A DNA stretch of 64,000 nt from Ctena decussata (taxonomy: Eukaryota; Mollusca; Bivalvia; Lucinida; Lucinidae). Numbering within the stretch: position 1 is the stretch's first letter; every line of letters begins with the position of its first letter. A program made the position numbers and the translations under genes. Positions 34,036 through 44,802 of this stretch are shown in pieces. The notes beneath the pieces were generated by a model. It was not told the DNA's origin, searched no databases, and worked only from the letters and a program-made list of their open reading frames with translations. The stretch covers positions 3,296,001 through 3,360,000 of the forward strand of contig OZ022501.1 in NCBI GenBank assembly GCA_963989385.1, written 5' to 3'.

Positions 34036-34206
34036 ATCAAAATAGTTCAGCTCTAGCATTGAATTGTTGAGTAATAATTCACTGTTTGTCGTTCAGTTGT
34101 AAGTAGACATATCACTCGCGATCCGCGCTCGTGATATGCTCTACTTTACAACTGACCTCCAAACAGTGAATTATTGCTCAACAATTCACTGCTAGAACTT
34201 AAGTAA
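34036..34206. mobile_element. ~170-bp fold-back element
   Basis: The left arm words GAATTGTTGAG, AATAATTCACTGTTTG, CAGTTGTAAGTAGA and ATATCAC are mirrored at the right by GTGATATG, TCTACTTTACAACTG, CAAACAGTGAATTATT and CTCAACAATTC. The centre is CGCGATCCGCG near 34119. Almost the whole unit is one stem. Confidence 0.65.
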
Positions 34207-34715
34207 CTGACTTGCTTCCTCTGAAAGTGTATCCGTTTGCCTTAAACGGACTTTATATGCATGGGCTCTAGAAAAAACAGATGCTAGATTATTTTGAAAT
34301 TTGGCAAAGTACATTTAAGGAAAGGAAATAAATAATCGTGATGACACGAGTACAGGGCATGCACTGATTTAATATGTTGGCTCAAGGACTTATAAACGAA
34401 TTCGATTCAAGGATGTTACTATCATCCAGCCTAATAACATAAGCTCTTGAGTATTGATATCTAAGTACTAGTATAATGAAATGGCTATTTTGCCCATGGC
34501 AGCCAAATAAGCTTCGAATCAGCAAATAAAAAAAAAATTCTAATTACATTGCTGACCCACTTTCTCTTCACGTAATCCTTAGATCATGCTAAGATGACAT
34601 CTGGTTTCTGTTCGACTTTCAGACATTTCTAATAATTAGGTCCTCTGGAACCAACTCAGGAATTTGTGTTCGCCTTCTAATCTATCGGGGTTCCCTAAGA
34701 GTGATTCTTTCCTTT
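34207..34715. other. No gene or repeat recognised
   Basis: Non-coding; nothing supportable. Confidence 0.3.
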
Positions 34716-35330
34716 TAGAAAGTAAAAGATATGCAAATATCAGGAATTAATGCAATCAAATCCAACAGCCCGTCCTAAAATCCAAACTCGAAAGAAGCAA
34801 ACACCTAAAAATAGACAAGAGTTATCGGAAAAATGCACAGTCACCCGAATGAGCAGTTGCTTTTCCCCACACAGGTCGTGAAAAGCCATCCTAATTAGAT
34901 CGAGAGACAATATCTATTTTACCTGTTTTCTATTGTAAACTATAGTCAAAACGAAACAGAAAGCGAAATTGGCACCCATTCAGGTGACCACACTGCTACA
35001 AAACCAAATACAAGATGACCTAACTACATGTAACATAAACCTCATCCGAAGTACCACATTTGAACGGTCAGTAAAAGATTACTAGTGGAGTTAAACTAGT
35101 TTTACTGTAACCAAACCTCACCCACTGCTTCTGAGTGGTTCATCCTAGCCAAAACCATGACCACCCACACAACAGACCAAAACAGCATCAATCTTGACAA
35201 TAAGAACAAATTACGTGGAAAACATTAAACATCTATTTTTACCTATTTTCTATTTCTTATCACAAAACACAGTAGGAAGATAAGTAGACATCTTTACAGG
35301 TGGCAACATAGCTAGAAGAAAACAAACAAA
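34716..35330 (-). repeat. Two successive Penelope-like tails
   Basis: 34720 starts with AGAAAGTAAAAGATATGC and continues with TCAAATCCAACAGCCCGTCC, GAATGAGCAGTTGCTTTTCC and GTGACCACACTGC to GTTTTACTGTAACCAAACC (35110). A second middle section (CCTATTTTCTATTTCTTATC, AGGTGGCAACATAGCTAG) leads into the hairpin at 35331. Confidence 0.5.
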
Positions 35331-35568
35331 TGAGCGGCGACACGACAAAACCAACAATGAGGTTGAGCGCCCAGCGCACTCTCAGATCAGCCTGGGCATC
35401 CGCCCAGTCTAATCAGAGTCTTTGCTGTCCGCATGGAGGTAGCTTAGACCTTTAGCTACCCTTTGAGCACTTAACAAAGAGTCTTGTCAAACAGGGCGGA
35501 TGCCCAGGCCGATCTGAGTCTGCGCTGGGCGCACAACCACTTTGTTGGTTTTCTCGTGTCGCGGCTCA
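35331..35568. mobile_element. ~235-bp hairpin element, copy 3
   Basis: TGAGCGGCGACACGACAAAA at the left and CTCGTGTCGCGGCTCA at the right, with well-paired arms. AAAT flanks both sides (35327-35330 and about 35568-35571), a possible short duplication. It splits a retroelement tail that resumes at 35575 with ACACAAAACAAAAGTAAGG. Confidence 0.75.
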
Positions 35569-36250
35569 AATGGACACAAAACAAAAGTAAGGAACACAAA
35601 AAAGTACCTCCTTTGAACGTTCAGTAACAAATTACTTGGGAACTAGTTTGACTGGATCCAAACCCTCAACCCCTGCTTCTACAGTGTTCGAAACTCTAAG
35701 TTTGCTGTTTGGTCTATATGAAGGTTTCCTCTTATCAATGAATAATCACTGGAAACACACACATCAGGGACAAAACCCATTATAAATCAGAGATAACTAA
35801 AACAACGTACTCCGCAATCTTAAGATCCATGGGGTGTCAAACTACACCACAAAATACTGGAGCGAATAAAGCAACCAAGCAACAGACCAAGCAAGCTCCA
35901 GTCCCAACCAACTAAACTTAATAGCTTTATGTCGGGCACATTGATGAGTCTGATGCCTGACAAATCGGCGTTCAATTTTAGAGGGAAGAAAAGTTATTAA
36001 CCACGATTGGGTTAACAACTAAACATGCAGACTGCAGCATTACACTTATCATATACGTTCGTAAAGTATTAAAAAATTATCTGAACTGATAAAAACAATG
36101 AGCCCTTATTACAATTCGTTTGAATGCACAGACTGAGTCACCATAAACTTCTGCTTTCGATAGGTCCTGTTGCAAAAGAGTTTATAATCCTACCGTGAAT
36201 TTAGAAACCAATTCATTGTATCGGCGATAGAATTTTGAAAACTTGAAATG
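35569..36250 (-). pseudogene. Penelope-like copy: 3' UTR and worn RT C-terminus
   Basis: 35575-35960 carries 3' UTR blocks (GAACGTTCAGTAACAAATTA, CCATGGGGTGTCAAAC, TAGCTTTATGTCGGGCAC). 35990-36250 is the inverse of RT sequence: AACCACGATTGGGTTAACAA, ATGCAGACTGCAGCATTACA and GATAGGTCCTGTTGCAAAAG correspond to the C-terminal codons seen intact at 46620-46800. Many indels. Dead fragment. Confidence 0.5.
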
Positions 36251-36800
36251 TTTCCATAGGATAAGTCCCCATTTTTTGAATGCCCTGTGTTGTATCGCCA
36301 CTCTTCTTGGACTGAGACTGTACTAGGTCATATGGCGTCCGTAAAACGTCTACCCGTATATCATCATATTGCAGATTATATTTTCTTGTCCATTGGGATC
36401 ATTTGGCGCATTTAGAGTCATGTTGATTTCCGCTAAAGCCGGTGCTAGGGGCGTGGTCGGTTGGTTGTTCGGGCCGTCTCCCGAAGAGGGAGAGAGAAAG
36501 AAAAGAGAAACGATAGATGAGAAAAAAATATACAATCAACCCCTGTCCGCACAGTAGGCCCTTGCCGTCCTTTAATACAAAAACATATGACACCTCGGCA
36601 CTAGAAGTTACATGTATAACCAGTTCCATTGCCCGATCACCACCCCCTCTAGGGGCGTGGCTTGTGTTGCATATTTCATTGCTGGTGTGGAACAGACCTA
36701 ATTAAACAGAGTCAGTTTTTTTTTCTTTGGTATATTCCTTGTTTCCAAAGTATATTACTTTACAAAACATATTCATTTGTTTCACTGCTACTGACTTACC
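36251..36800. other. No gene supported
   Basis: Several overlapping short frames on both strands (36350-36860) are mutually exclusive and lack motifs. GGGGCGTGG occurs twice (36448, 36652). Confidence 0.3.
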
Positions 36801-36802
36801 TG

Positions 36803-37245
36803 TTGATGTACCTCTGTTATGGAGCTCTTCCTGTCTTTTCTGTGACCGCACAGACTTGAGCGATTTCTGTCTCGTAATCTTCTGCAGTGACTTTGGTGGT
36901 AGTGACATGCTCGGATTCCAATCCAAAGAGTGCATCTCTTGTGTGTGCTGAAATAGGCGGATCTGGTTCAAGCCGTCGTCTTAAACTCAAGGTCTGTACT
37001 CTGTCTGGCCAGTCTTTCGATGACTCGTATTTTTGCTCAGCCTGTTTATTGCTATTTACCTCTACAGGTTTTTAAAGGCCTTGGCACTCAGTGTCTATAC
37101 TCTGTTTGACCAGTGACTCGTCTTTTTTCTGTAAAGATTGCTGAAACCGGACACGAGCTGACGCTGGGAGTTCTCCTTGGCAACGCGCATCCCTTCTTTA
37201 GCAATTTTCTGTACGAGATGTTTTCTTTTTCTCTCAGTTATCAGC
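36803..37245 (-). pseudogene. Decayed coding-like remnant
   Basis: On the minus strand about 80 codons from near 37045 to 36812 read without a stop (beginning EQKYESSKDWPDRVQTLSLR), and a good donor, AACAG followed by GTAAGT, lies at about 36803. Upstream, 37055-37245 reads as charged helical sequence with stops between. It is unlike the surrounding tails but adjoins the tail terminus at 37253. It may be a fragment of a captured host exon or a retroelement N-terminal region; I do not recognise a family. Confidence 0.3.
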
Positions 37246-37252
37246 AGCTCTG

Positions 37253-37680
37253 CCTGTTAAAAGTAAAAAGTATGCAAAGACCAGGAACTGAAACAATCAA
37301 AATCCAAATCCAGCCCTCAAACCATAGTTTATAAACACTAGCTGAAATAGTCACTGCACTAATCCGAAAGTAAGGAGGAAAATTCTCAGGAACTGACACA
37401 AATCAATCCCACCTCCAACCCAAGACACCTTGTGGGGGAAAGACAACACAAAATAAGTAACCACAGAAGACAACATCAGCGGCAGCCATATGAACTGCCA
37501 TTTCCAATGTAGGTGGTCATGGGGTGGCCTGAACATAAACAATAATATAATAATATGCATAGCAACTAACAACACATAAAACAACCAAGAAGAACCAAAA
37601 CAGAACTGCCGCGCCTTGGGACGGCCAGTAATGAGATAACTAGGGGCGGATTGGGGGTCTTAAACGGTTTGTGGTTGACC
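37253..37680 (-). repeat. Penelope-like tail, subfamily 1
   Basis: Begins with AAAAGTAAAAAGTATGCAAA, contains AATCCAAATCCAGCCCTCAA, then AGGTGGTCATGGGGTGGCC and CGCGCCTTGGGACGGCCAGT. The terminus matches those at 41763, 47484, 50056 and 17411. Confidence 0.6.
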
Positions 37681-38270
37681 AATCCTCGCCTTTTGTTCTG
37701 CATTGTTTCATCAGATACTTATTTCTTCAACCCAACAAATACAACCACCGCCCACACAACAGTCTTTGAAAAAGCACCAAGCCTGACAATAAGAACAAAT
37801 TATAAATACACCATTAAACATCTATTTTACCTATTTTCATTTTTCTAATGTCAGGGTAGCCTTAACATAACAAACCATATATCAAATAGTCAAAGCGACA
37901 AACAACACATGAAACGAATCAGAAGAACTAAAACAGAAGTGCTGCTTTGAAACGGCCAGCAATGAAAATACTGGGGAGGGTTGGGGGAGCTCAACCGGAG
38001 TTCGGTCGAGCCCTTGGTCTGGCTTTGGTTCATCAGACACTTAGTTGTTCGGTTTGTAAGAAACCTATCAGTTAAACCACGATGCGCCGGACCCGAAAGT
38101 CTCGGAACGGATGGCAGCGCCAGCTGTCTGTGTTGCTGTTCAGTTAGGTTAAGGTTGGCGCCTTCATTAAGTCTGTGGGCCGACCCGCCGTCGTGCGATC
38201 GAATAGGAAAGCAAAGCTGTAAGCCTGAATTGGGTTAACCACCAATCTTTTTATAGCGATAATTTTCTTA
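37681..38270 (-). repeat. Second, adjoining Penelope-like 3' region
   Basis: Same orientation, starting in the middle of a tail (CAACCACCGCCCACACAACA, TCTATTTTACCTATTTTCAT) and running through GCTTTGAAACGGCCAGC and GTTCGGTCGAGCCC to GACCCGCCGTCGTGCG and GGGTTAACCACC, the block next to the RT stop. Confidence 0.5.
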
Positions 38271-38560
38271 AAATGATAATGAAAGTCATTTTTGCCGATT
38301 ATTCTGAATTTATACATCAAGTTCAGGTTTCGAAAGGCCTTGCTGAAGAAGTGTTTTCAATCATACATTATATTTAGACACTTAGTCGAAATTTCCGTCG
38401 ATAAAACTTGAAAACGCAATTTATGATATTTAAAACCTTGTTAGATAGGTTTTGCTATCAAAACTATTTTACGAATATTAAAGTCATCAACATGACTGGA
38501 CACTCGAGCAAAACGAAAAAGTTGAGAAATATAAGCAGCAAAGGCTGTAAAACGAGGAAT
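38271..38560 (-). pseudogene. Penelope-like RT C-terminal fragment
   Basis: The inverse reads through a worn version of the EPEFYGDLVYKF segment (CAGGTTTCGAAAGGCCTTG on the plus strand near 38325) and an FNARN-like region near 38480. Frames are broken. Confidence 0.45.
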
Positions 38561-38635
38561 ATCACCATCTAAAAATGGACATTAGCAATATAAAAATCAA
38601 ACTGGTTAAGTTTATCTTAAATTTTACTTATAACA

Positions 38636-39300
38636 AATTTAAAGAGTAACTGCACTTCAGGAACTGACTGAATCAGATCCCAAACCCCATCCCCAACATC
38701 AAAGGGAAAGATTGACAAAGACATCCCAACAAACAATAAATTACAAGTGATAAGCCGAGTCAGCAGCTCTTTCCCAAATAGATGGCAACTCAGCTATCTT
38801 TATTGAACTAAATAATTTAGACCAACAGACGGGTTACAACGGACTAAGCAAATTATAAGAAAAACATTTAACAATTATTTTTACCTATTTTCTATTTTTA
38901 TGATAGAAGGATTAAACTGAGAACACAATAAATTAAACAGCACCGAACATAAAACAAATGCAACCGCAACAAAAGTTCCGCCTTGGGACGGTCAGTAACA
39001 ACTACTGGGGGGGTTTAAACCGGTTTTACTGGGCCCAGACCTTCACCCTCACCCTCACAATTAGTTGGTAGTTCGGTTCGTATGAAGGTCCCCTAACTCA
39101 TCAGAGAGTCATCACGGTCAACAATTAAGATCAAGAAAAGACCGTGATGAAGCAAGGATGAGGACTCGACAGCCAAAACGTGTTGAGACACCCGGAGATC
39201 CCTGGGGCGTCAGCAACACCACTGGAGTACTGGAGCAAAAGAAGACCACCAGTTGAACCCCGGTGGGCCAAGAAACAGACAAACATCCGGCCCCAACCAA
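38636..39300 (-). repeat. 3' UTR of a Penelope-like copy, subfamily 3
   Basis: A full 3' region from the terminus AATTTAAAGAGTAACTGC through GACGGTCAGTAACAACTAC and GGTTTTACTGGGCCCAGACC to CAACCAACTAATATATAGC, directly downstream (in minus orientation) of the RT remnant at 39301-40260. This copy links the tail family to its coding region. Confidence 0.65.
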
Positions 39301-40260
39301 CTAATATATAGCTTTATGTAGGGCTATCATAGAGTCTGAACCCCGACCCACCGGCGTGCAAATAAAGAGGACAGCAAAGTTGTCAACCGTGATTGGGTTA
39401 ACCACTAAGCATGCAGACTGTCGCATTACATCTATGTTATAGCCAATGCGTTTAAATCGTATGATAATTTTCTTAAATTGATCGGGAAATTCTGTTTTCC
39501 CTACGATTTTGCGTAATTTATATACTAATTCACCATAAAATTCAGGTTCCGATAGGCCTTGTTGCAAAGGGACCTTAACCCTATATTATGTTTAGAAACC
39601 AATTCAAAGTGTCTACGATAAAATTTAGAAAAAGCTTTCCGAAGTTTATGATACCGATACCCCTGCTGTAAAAGCTTGGCAGTCAAACTTTTATTACGAG
39701 CATTGAAGTCAGCCAGATGACTAGACACCCTAGCGAAGCGAATAAGCTGAGAAATTTAAACACCATAAGAAATGATGCGGGGAACATCACCATCCAAAAA
39801 CGGAAAATTAACAATGTCGAATATAGGTACCTGTAAATCCAAAAATGAGGCCACGGTATCTGAGACCCTGGCCTTATTTAACTGAAGATCAAAAAGGTTA
39901 ATTTGATTGACCTTGATATCAAAGAAGTTATTGTCAATATTCAGTAGGTCCTTCAGATAGCGAGAAGTATAATTGAAAGCTTAAATAGCTTCAGATTGAG
40001 TGTTCTCTGAAAGAGACAGCATGAAAGCTCTATTATCACGAACAAAAGGAAATATTAGCTACGAGAGGAGCACAATTTTTAATGTCCATAGGAATACTTT
40101 CAATTTGTTTATATAAGTTAGAGCCAAATCTTTTGTCCACGATAAAGGTGAGAGCTTCACACAGTTTCTGACAAGACCATAAATTATAATTTCTGGCCGC
40201 TTTGACTTAAAATTACTTGTTGAACCTATCTTTCAAGATTAACCAAGTGCTTTTTCCATC
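39301..40260 (-). pseudogene. Penelope-like reverse transcriptase, degenerate minus-strand copy
   Basis: Two readable pieces remain. 39525-39728 covers the segment with FNARNKSLTAKLLQQGYRYH and SKFYRRHFELVSKH; 39301-39567 covers GLSEPEFYGELVYKLRKI through VMRQSACLVVNP to the end. Further upstream (39740-40250) the inverse of VNFPFLDGDVPR and of the ISQLIRFA motif can be followed with stops and frame changes. The catalytic boxes lie in the most damaged part. Parallels the plus-strand copy at 45797-46866. Confidence 0.7.
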
Positions 40261-40329
40261 AAAAGTCAACTGCTTAGTAAAAGAGCGCACATTTAATTCG
40301 CTTTTTGACCGATGCAACACCAGTTTACC

Positions 40330-40800
40330 TGCATTCTTTCGGCGTAGACTTCTTTGACTTGAGCCCTTTAGTTTTGTTATCATCAGGACTCTCTTCTTGT
40401 GTTTGCTTCTTCTAATATTGCCTCTATTTTGATGGCCTCTCTGCCTTTCTGGAGCTTTTCTGAAGCTAATATTGTTTTCTTTTCTTAGAACCTCCTATCT
40501 CCTTTGCTTCCTTTTTCTTAATTTCCGATCATCTGATGTTTGTAGTCTGCCTTTCATCAGATGAGCTACTTCCATGCTTCTTGGTCTTAGAACTTTCAGT
40601 CTTCTTTTTCTTTTGTTCTGCCCGTCTCCTGTTTTGAATGTGCTCTTCATCAGATGAGCTTCCTTCTTGCTTCTTGACCTTTGAAATGACTGTTATCCTG
40701 TGTTTCTTTTACTTTTTATTGTTTCATTTCGCCAGCCAGCTGTTTATCTGATGGGCCGGTGTGTGTCTCGCACGTCCTTATCTTTTTCTTGCCCTTCGAG
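40330..40800 (-). pseudogene. Ser/Lys/Glu-rich coding remnant
   Basis: On the minus strand, 40560-40700 reads EGSSSDEEHIQNRRRAEQKK, then KTESSKTKKHGSSSSDER, with a repeated SSSSDE motif (ATCAGATGAGCT on the plus strand at 40555 and 40650). Charged low-complexity codons continue toward 40330 with stops. It lies just upstream of the RT remnant in the same orientation, so it could be an N-terminal region of that element or a processed host gene fragment of the SR/nuclear type. Confidence 0.35.
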
Positions 40801-41160
40801 TAATAAATCTCGAGAACTTGCTCATCATGTCTCAAACTGTTCTCTAACCTCACCTAATTTTCGTTGTTAGGCCGCTTTCGTCCTCATGTAGTACTACCCG
40901 GAAACAGTTTTAGGGCCTTATGCAAGGCACAGCAATTACCTTTTGAAAGTTTCAACAGACGTAATTGAAAGTCGTACTCATATCCGGCATTTTTTCTCCT
41001 GCAAATTTCAATCACTTAAAACATCAATTCTTGCTGTTTAAAGGAACTTCCACGCGAGTTCGTATTTTGCTGCCACCAATAAAGTAATATGCGGTCTTTT
41101 TCAGAATTCTACCGTCCACACTATGAACTGATTTCTTAATTCAAGGTCGATTAAACAGTC
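40801..41160. other. No gene recognised
   Basis: Non-coding; nothing supportable. Confidence 0.3.
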
Positions 41161-41164
41161 TTTA

Positions 41165-41763
41165 AAACCGGAGCCTTTTTGTCTGGTCTGTTGCTTTGGT
41201 CCACCGGGGCTCAACTGGTGACCTTCTTTTGCTTCAGATTTCCAGTGGGGTTGTTTGGCAGGACAGGGCTCTCCACCTGTCAGACGGCCCGTTGTATCTG
41301 TTGAGTCCTCGTCTTTGCTTCTTCATGGTGTTGAAATTTGATTTATGTGTTTACCGTGATGATTCATTGACGAGTTAGAGGGTTATCATGCGAACCGAAC
41401 AACCAACTAAATGTTTTGTACCACTTCTGAAACTGAGGGTGAGGTTGGGCCTGTAAAATCGATTTAAGCCCCCCAGTAATTCATTACTGACCGTTCCAAG
41501 GCGGTAGTTCTGTTGTGGTTCTCTGTTGCCTGTTTTTGGTGTCAGAGTTTCTGTGATGTTTTACCTTATGTATGTTCTTATTATTTTTGGTTCGGTTTGG
41601 GTTGCTGAGTGGCCACCTTTTGGGAACAAGCTGCTCACTCGGTTGGCCATATGTTCTCTGTATCTTGATTATTTGTAATCTTAGTTGTTTCCAACTATGG
41701 TTTGAGGGCTGGATTTGAATTTTGATTGTTTCAGTTCCTGGTCTTTGCATACTTTTTACTTTT
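41165..41763 (+). repeat. Penelope-like 3' UTR and tail, subfamily 1
   Basis: Almost identical to 46888-47484, with about ten differences by eye over nearly 600 bp. Blocks in order: CCACCGGGGCTCAACTGGTG, CACCTGTCAGACGGCCCG, GAGGGTTATCATGCGAACCG, ACTGACCGTTCCAAGGCGG and the terminus GCATACTTTTTACTTTT. The next copy follows immediately, head to tail. Confidence 0.75.
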
Positions 41764-42445
41764 GCAACAGGGCCTATCGGAACCAGAATTTTATGGTGAC
41801 TTAGTTTATAAATTCAAAATAAAAAAATATAGTCAGCTATGATTTTTCTGATCAGTGCAGAAAAATTATCGTTCATTACAAACGTAAATGATATAACATA
41901 AATGTAATGCTACAGTATGCGTGTTAAGTAGTTAATCCAGTCATGGTTAATAACTTTGCTTCTTCTTTAACTGCACTCCGGTTGGTCAGATATCAGACCC
42001 AGTGATAGGCCCGACATAAAGCTACTTGTGTGTTGGTTTGGGTCGGAGTTTGCCTTGTCTGTTGCTTGGTTATTCGAGGTCTAAGTGATGTTTTTGTGTG
42101 TGTTTTTAATTTTGCTCCGGAATTTCGTTGGTGTTGTTTGACTTTCCAGTCCAGTGGTCCTCTGTTGTCGCAATACGTTATTTCCGTCGAGCCTTCATCT
42201 CTGATTCATCATAGGTCTTATACGTGATTTCTTTGTTTCCGCTGATGTTTCTTTGATGGGTTAGGAAGTCTTCATGCCGACAAAACAACAAACTACTTGT
42301 ATTGTACCACTGCAGAAGCAGAGAGCGAGGTTTGGATCCAGTAAAACTAGTTAAAGCCACCCACCCCCAGTAATCTTTTACTGGCTTTTCCAAGGGGTAA
42401 CTACTGTTGTGGTTCTTTGACGTTACATTGTGCTATGTATGCTTG
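41764..42445 (+). pseudogene. Penelope-like copy joined head to tail: RT C-terminus plus 3' UTR
   Basis: Starts inside the RT (GCAACAGGGCCTATCGGAAC, coding for the GLSEPEFYGDLVYKF region) directly after the terminus of the previous copy. Frames are broken from about 41810. The 3' UTR blocks (GGCCCGACATAAAGCTACTT, CCAGTAATCTTTTACTGG) continue to 42440. Tandem partial copies are typical of Penelope-like elements. Confidence 0.6.
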
Positions 42446-42500
42446 TCTAATTTAAAGAGTAACTACACTTCAGGAACTGACTGAATCAGATCCCAAACCC
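42446..42500 (-). repeat. Short subfamily-3 tail terminus
   Basis: AATTTAAAGAGTAACTACAC to GATCCCAAACCC, cut off after about 50 bp and opposite in orientation to both neighbours. Confidence 0.55.
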
Positions 42501-42504
42501 TAAG

Positions 42505-42714
42505 TTCTTTGGCGGTTTGTTCACCTGTTTTGCTACCCAATCTGCCTTTCGTTTTGTTTTGTAAGTTAAAAATAAAACAGATAAAAATGGATGCGTGAAT
42601 TTGTGTCATTTTTCCGTGTGTGAGTGCTTCTTTCCCTATCGGTTTTGAGAGCGGGTGAAGGATTTGATTGTAGTAATTCCTGTTAATTGTCTATCTTTTT
42701 ACTTTACCTTTCAC
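42505..42714 (+). repeat. Subfamily-2 tail
   Basis: GGCGGTTTGTTCACCTGTTTTGC through GTTTTGAGAGCGGG to the terminus TATCTTTTTACTTTACC, the plus-strand counterpart of 22585-22858. Confidence 0.6.
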
Positions 42715-43915
42715 GTTTGGGTAGTGTATTCCCAAATTTCTTCGACTTCGCTGTTTCTACGTTGTTTGCCGTCAGGGCCGCCCTTCTCTTTGCTTCAGCG
42801 TCAGAACGACTCATCAGTGGACGCCTACTCCTATATTCGCACACCAATACGCCTATCAAGTTTGACTTACGCTACAATGCCATATCGAAATACCAACACA
42901 CCCCATTCTCACTACAGAACTATTCAACTGCCCGTTTGAATCAAGATAGGGGAAATACATACCTGTTGCTTTACAAGCAGACACAAAAATCTGCCGCCCG
43001 ATCATTAGTTATTCAAAGTTATAAAGGCATAGAATGTACCGCTCATTTTTTTACTGTCAACTCTCGATATCTTAGAGTCGAAGTCCATATCCAATTACTG
43101 ACATCGCAAAGTAAATTTTCTAGCCTTGGGAAATTTTACTTTGAGATACCAGTAGATTGAGACTGTAGGACTGTAGAATTAAAAGCAAATCAGACATATA
43201 TTCAAACTAAATTCTTTAATACAAAAGAAAACTTTGAGATATGCATGAATGAGATAACGAGAGTCAACTGTATTTAAATACATGAAAGTACGGTATAAAT
43301 AAAGAAAACGTGTAAGCAACGTATCTCATCTAACAGTCATATACCAACACAGAAGTAAGAGACCAAGACACCGCTGCATCAACGAATAAATAGCGAAGTT
43401 CAAACAAACTCATGCAAACAATCACATTTTCAGTCTTTGACATAATTACAGTTGCTAAATGCGATTTGCTTTTTAATAACACAACAGTGTGAAAAAATTA
43501 AGAGTAACTACACTTCAGGAACTGACTAAATCTAAAGCCTCTGACGCGTTCAACCAACCAACCTCAACTAAAAACTGGCCTTGAAGGCATGCCATCTGAT
43601 GTACAAAAGTATCTTTTATGGATACAAACGAGCTACATAAAGCAAATAAAACATCGCACGAAATCAGGGTGAAGAATTTCACATTGTACAATATTTTTTA
43701 CCCGCGACGAATTTGTTCTGTACTCACAGTTTGAAGGCGATATTGTTCGCTTTTTTATGGCTCTGTGGTGACCGGCCACAGAAAATGTCCTTTTATTTAA
43801 AAAAAAAAGTTTTTCTCATATTTAATGGTCTGGCAATAGTTTTTATTTATTTTTTTTGTTCTGCCTAACGTTCTGATCACATTTTACTACTGTCCTTATT
43901 GGTGTCAGAAGATCA
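42715..43915. other. No recognised gene; one 157-codon frame
   Basis: A frame at 42687-43160 (plus) starts inside the tail and has no recognisable domain or homologous motif; its codons do not look constrained. A shared block GAGTAACTACACTTCAGGAAC at 43502 is a 30-bp tail terminus fragment. An A-rich run is at 43798. The rest is featureless. Confidence 0.3.
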
Positions 43916-44198
43916 GGCCCCGAGGTTTTAAAACTACTTCCATGCTCAACTCAGCTGAGCATGAAATTGTACCTGCTAATTAATAGCAAATTACTGATAA
44001 GTACAGTTGTGTTCTTGCTCAGTTTAGCTGAGCATGTAATTTTCTCTGCTTATGCATTTGAAAATGCCAACATAACATTATTGGCATTTTCATATGTATC
44101 AGTAGATAATATTTAATTTTCTCTGCTTATGATATCAGCAGAGACTATTTCATGCTCAGCTGAGTTGAGTACGAAAAAAATTTTGTAACCTCGGGGCC
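43916..44198. mobile_element. 283-bp MITE with GGCCCCGAGG termini
   Basis: GGCCCCGAGGTTTTAAAA at the left; TTTTGTAACCTCGGGGCC at the right. Further in, CTCAACTCAGCTGAGCATGA is mirrored by TCATGCTCAGCTGAGTTGAG, and AATGCCAACATAACATTATTGGCATT forms the centre. The tetramer GATC occurs just outside both ends (43911-43914, 44201-44204), a weak candidate for a target duplication. Confidence 0.7.
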
Positions 44199-44800
44199 AG
44201 GATCTACTATTGTAGCAGCATCTGCATATCTTATATTTTCCTTCACTTTTATATGGCTGTTTTATTTTTAACAGGGCAAAAGGTGCTTAGAAACAGATGG
44301 CAACTCAATTGGCACACTTACGAAATAAACGTTTCTTTGACAACTGTAAAGTGCGAGATATTTCTTTTGAATATTAAGATAATAATATCCAATTGAAAAA
44401 AGAATAAGCATAGATATTAACCATTAGTGCCTAGCGTTTTCTAAAAGAGACATTGACGAACAGTGAAGACCCAAATCAGACGCTGCAAGACGCGGCATAG
44501 AATTTACCGAAAATTCTGTAAAATGTGATATGAATAAATAAGCCAGACACTGCTAAAATGATGCATAGGCTCGCCTAATTTATAAGGATAGAAGAGTCCA
44601 CTGGGTATTAATTGGTTAAACCTTTTTGCGCCCCGATTTTTACATTGAGGCTAGCCCATGTACCAGGGGTTAAATACTTTTCTTAACTTCCCCCTTTGGT
44701 ACTGCAGGTTGGATGAAGAGTTCCTGTTTATTATTATATTCTCTTTATCAATGATGGTGATTTTACGGAACCCCGGAAGGGACATGTGCAATATTTTTTT
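44199..44800. other. No gene or repeat recognised
   Basis: Non-coding; nothing supportable. Confidence 0.3.
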
Positions 44801-44802
44801 CT

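Noticed and set aside
42687..43160. 157-codon plus-strand frame as a protein gene
   Set aside because: Starts within a retroelement tail, overlaps another frame of equal quality and has no recognisable domain.
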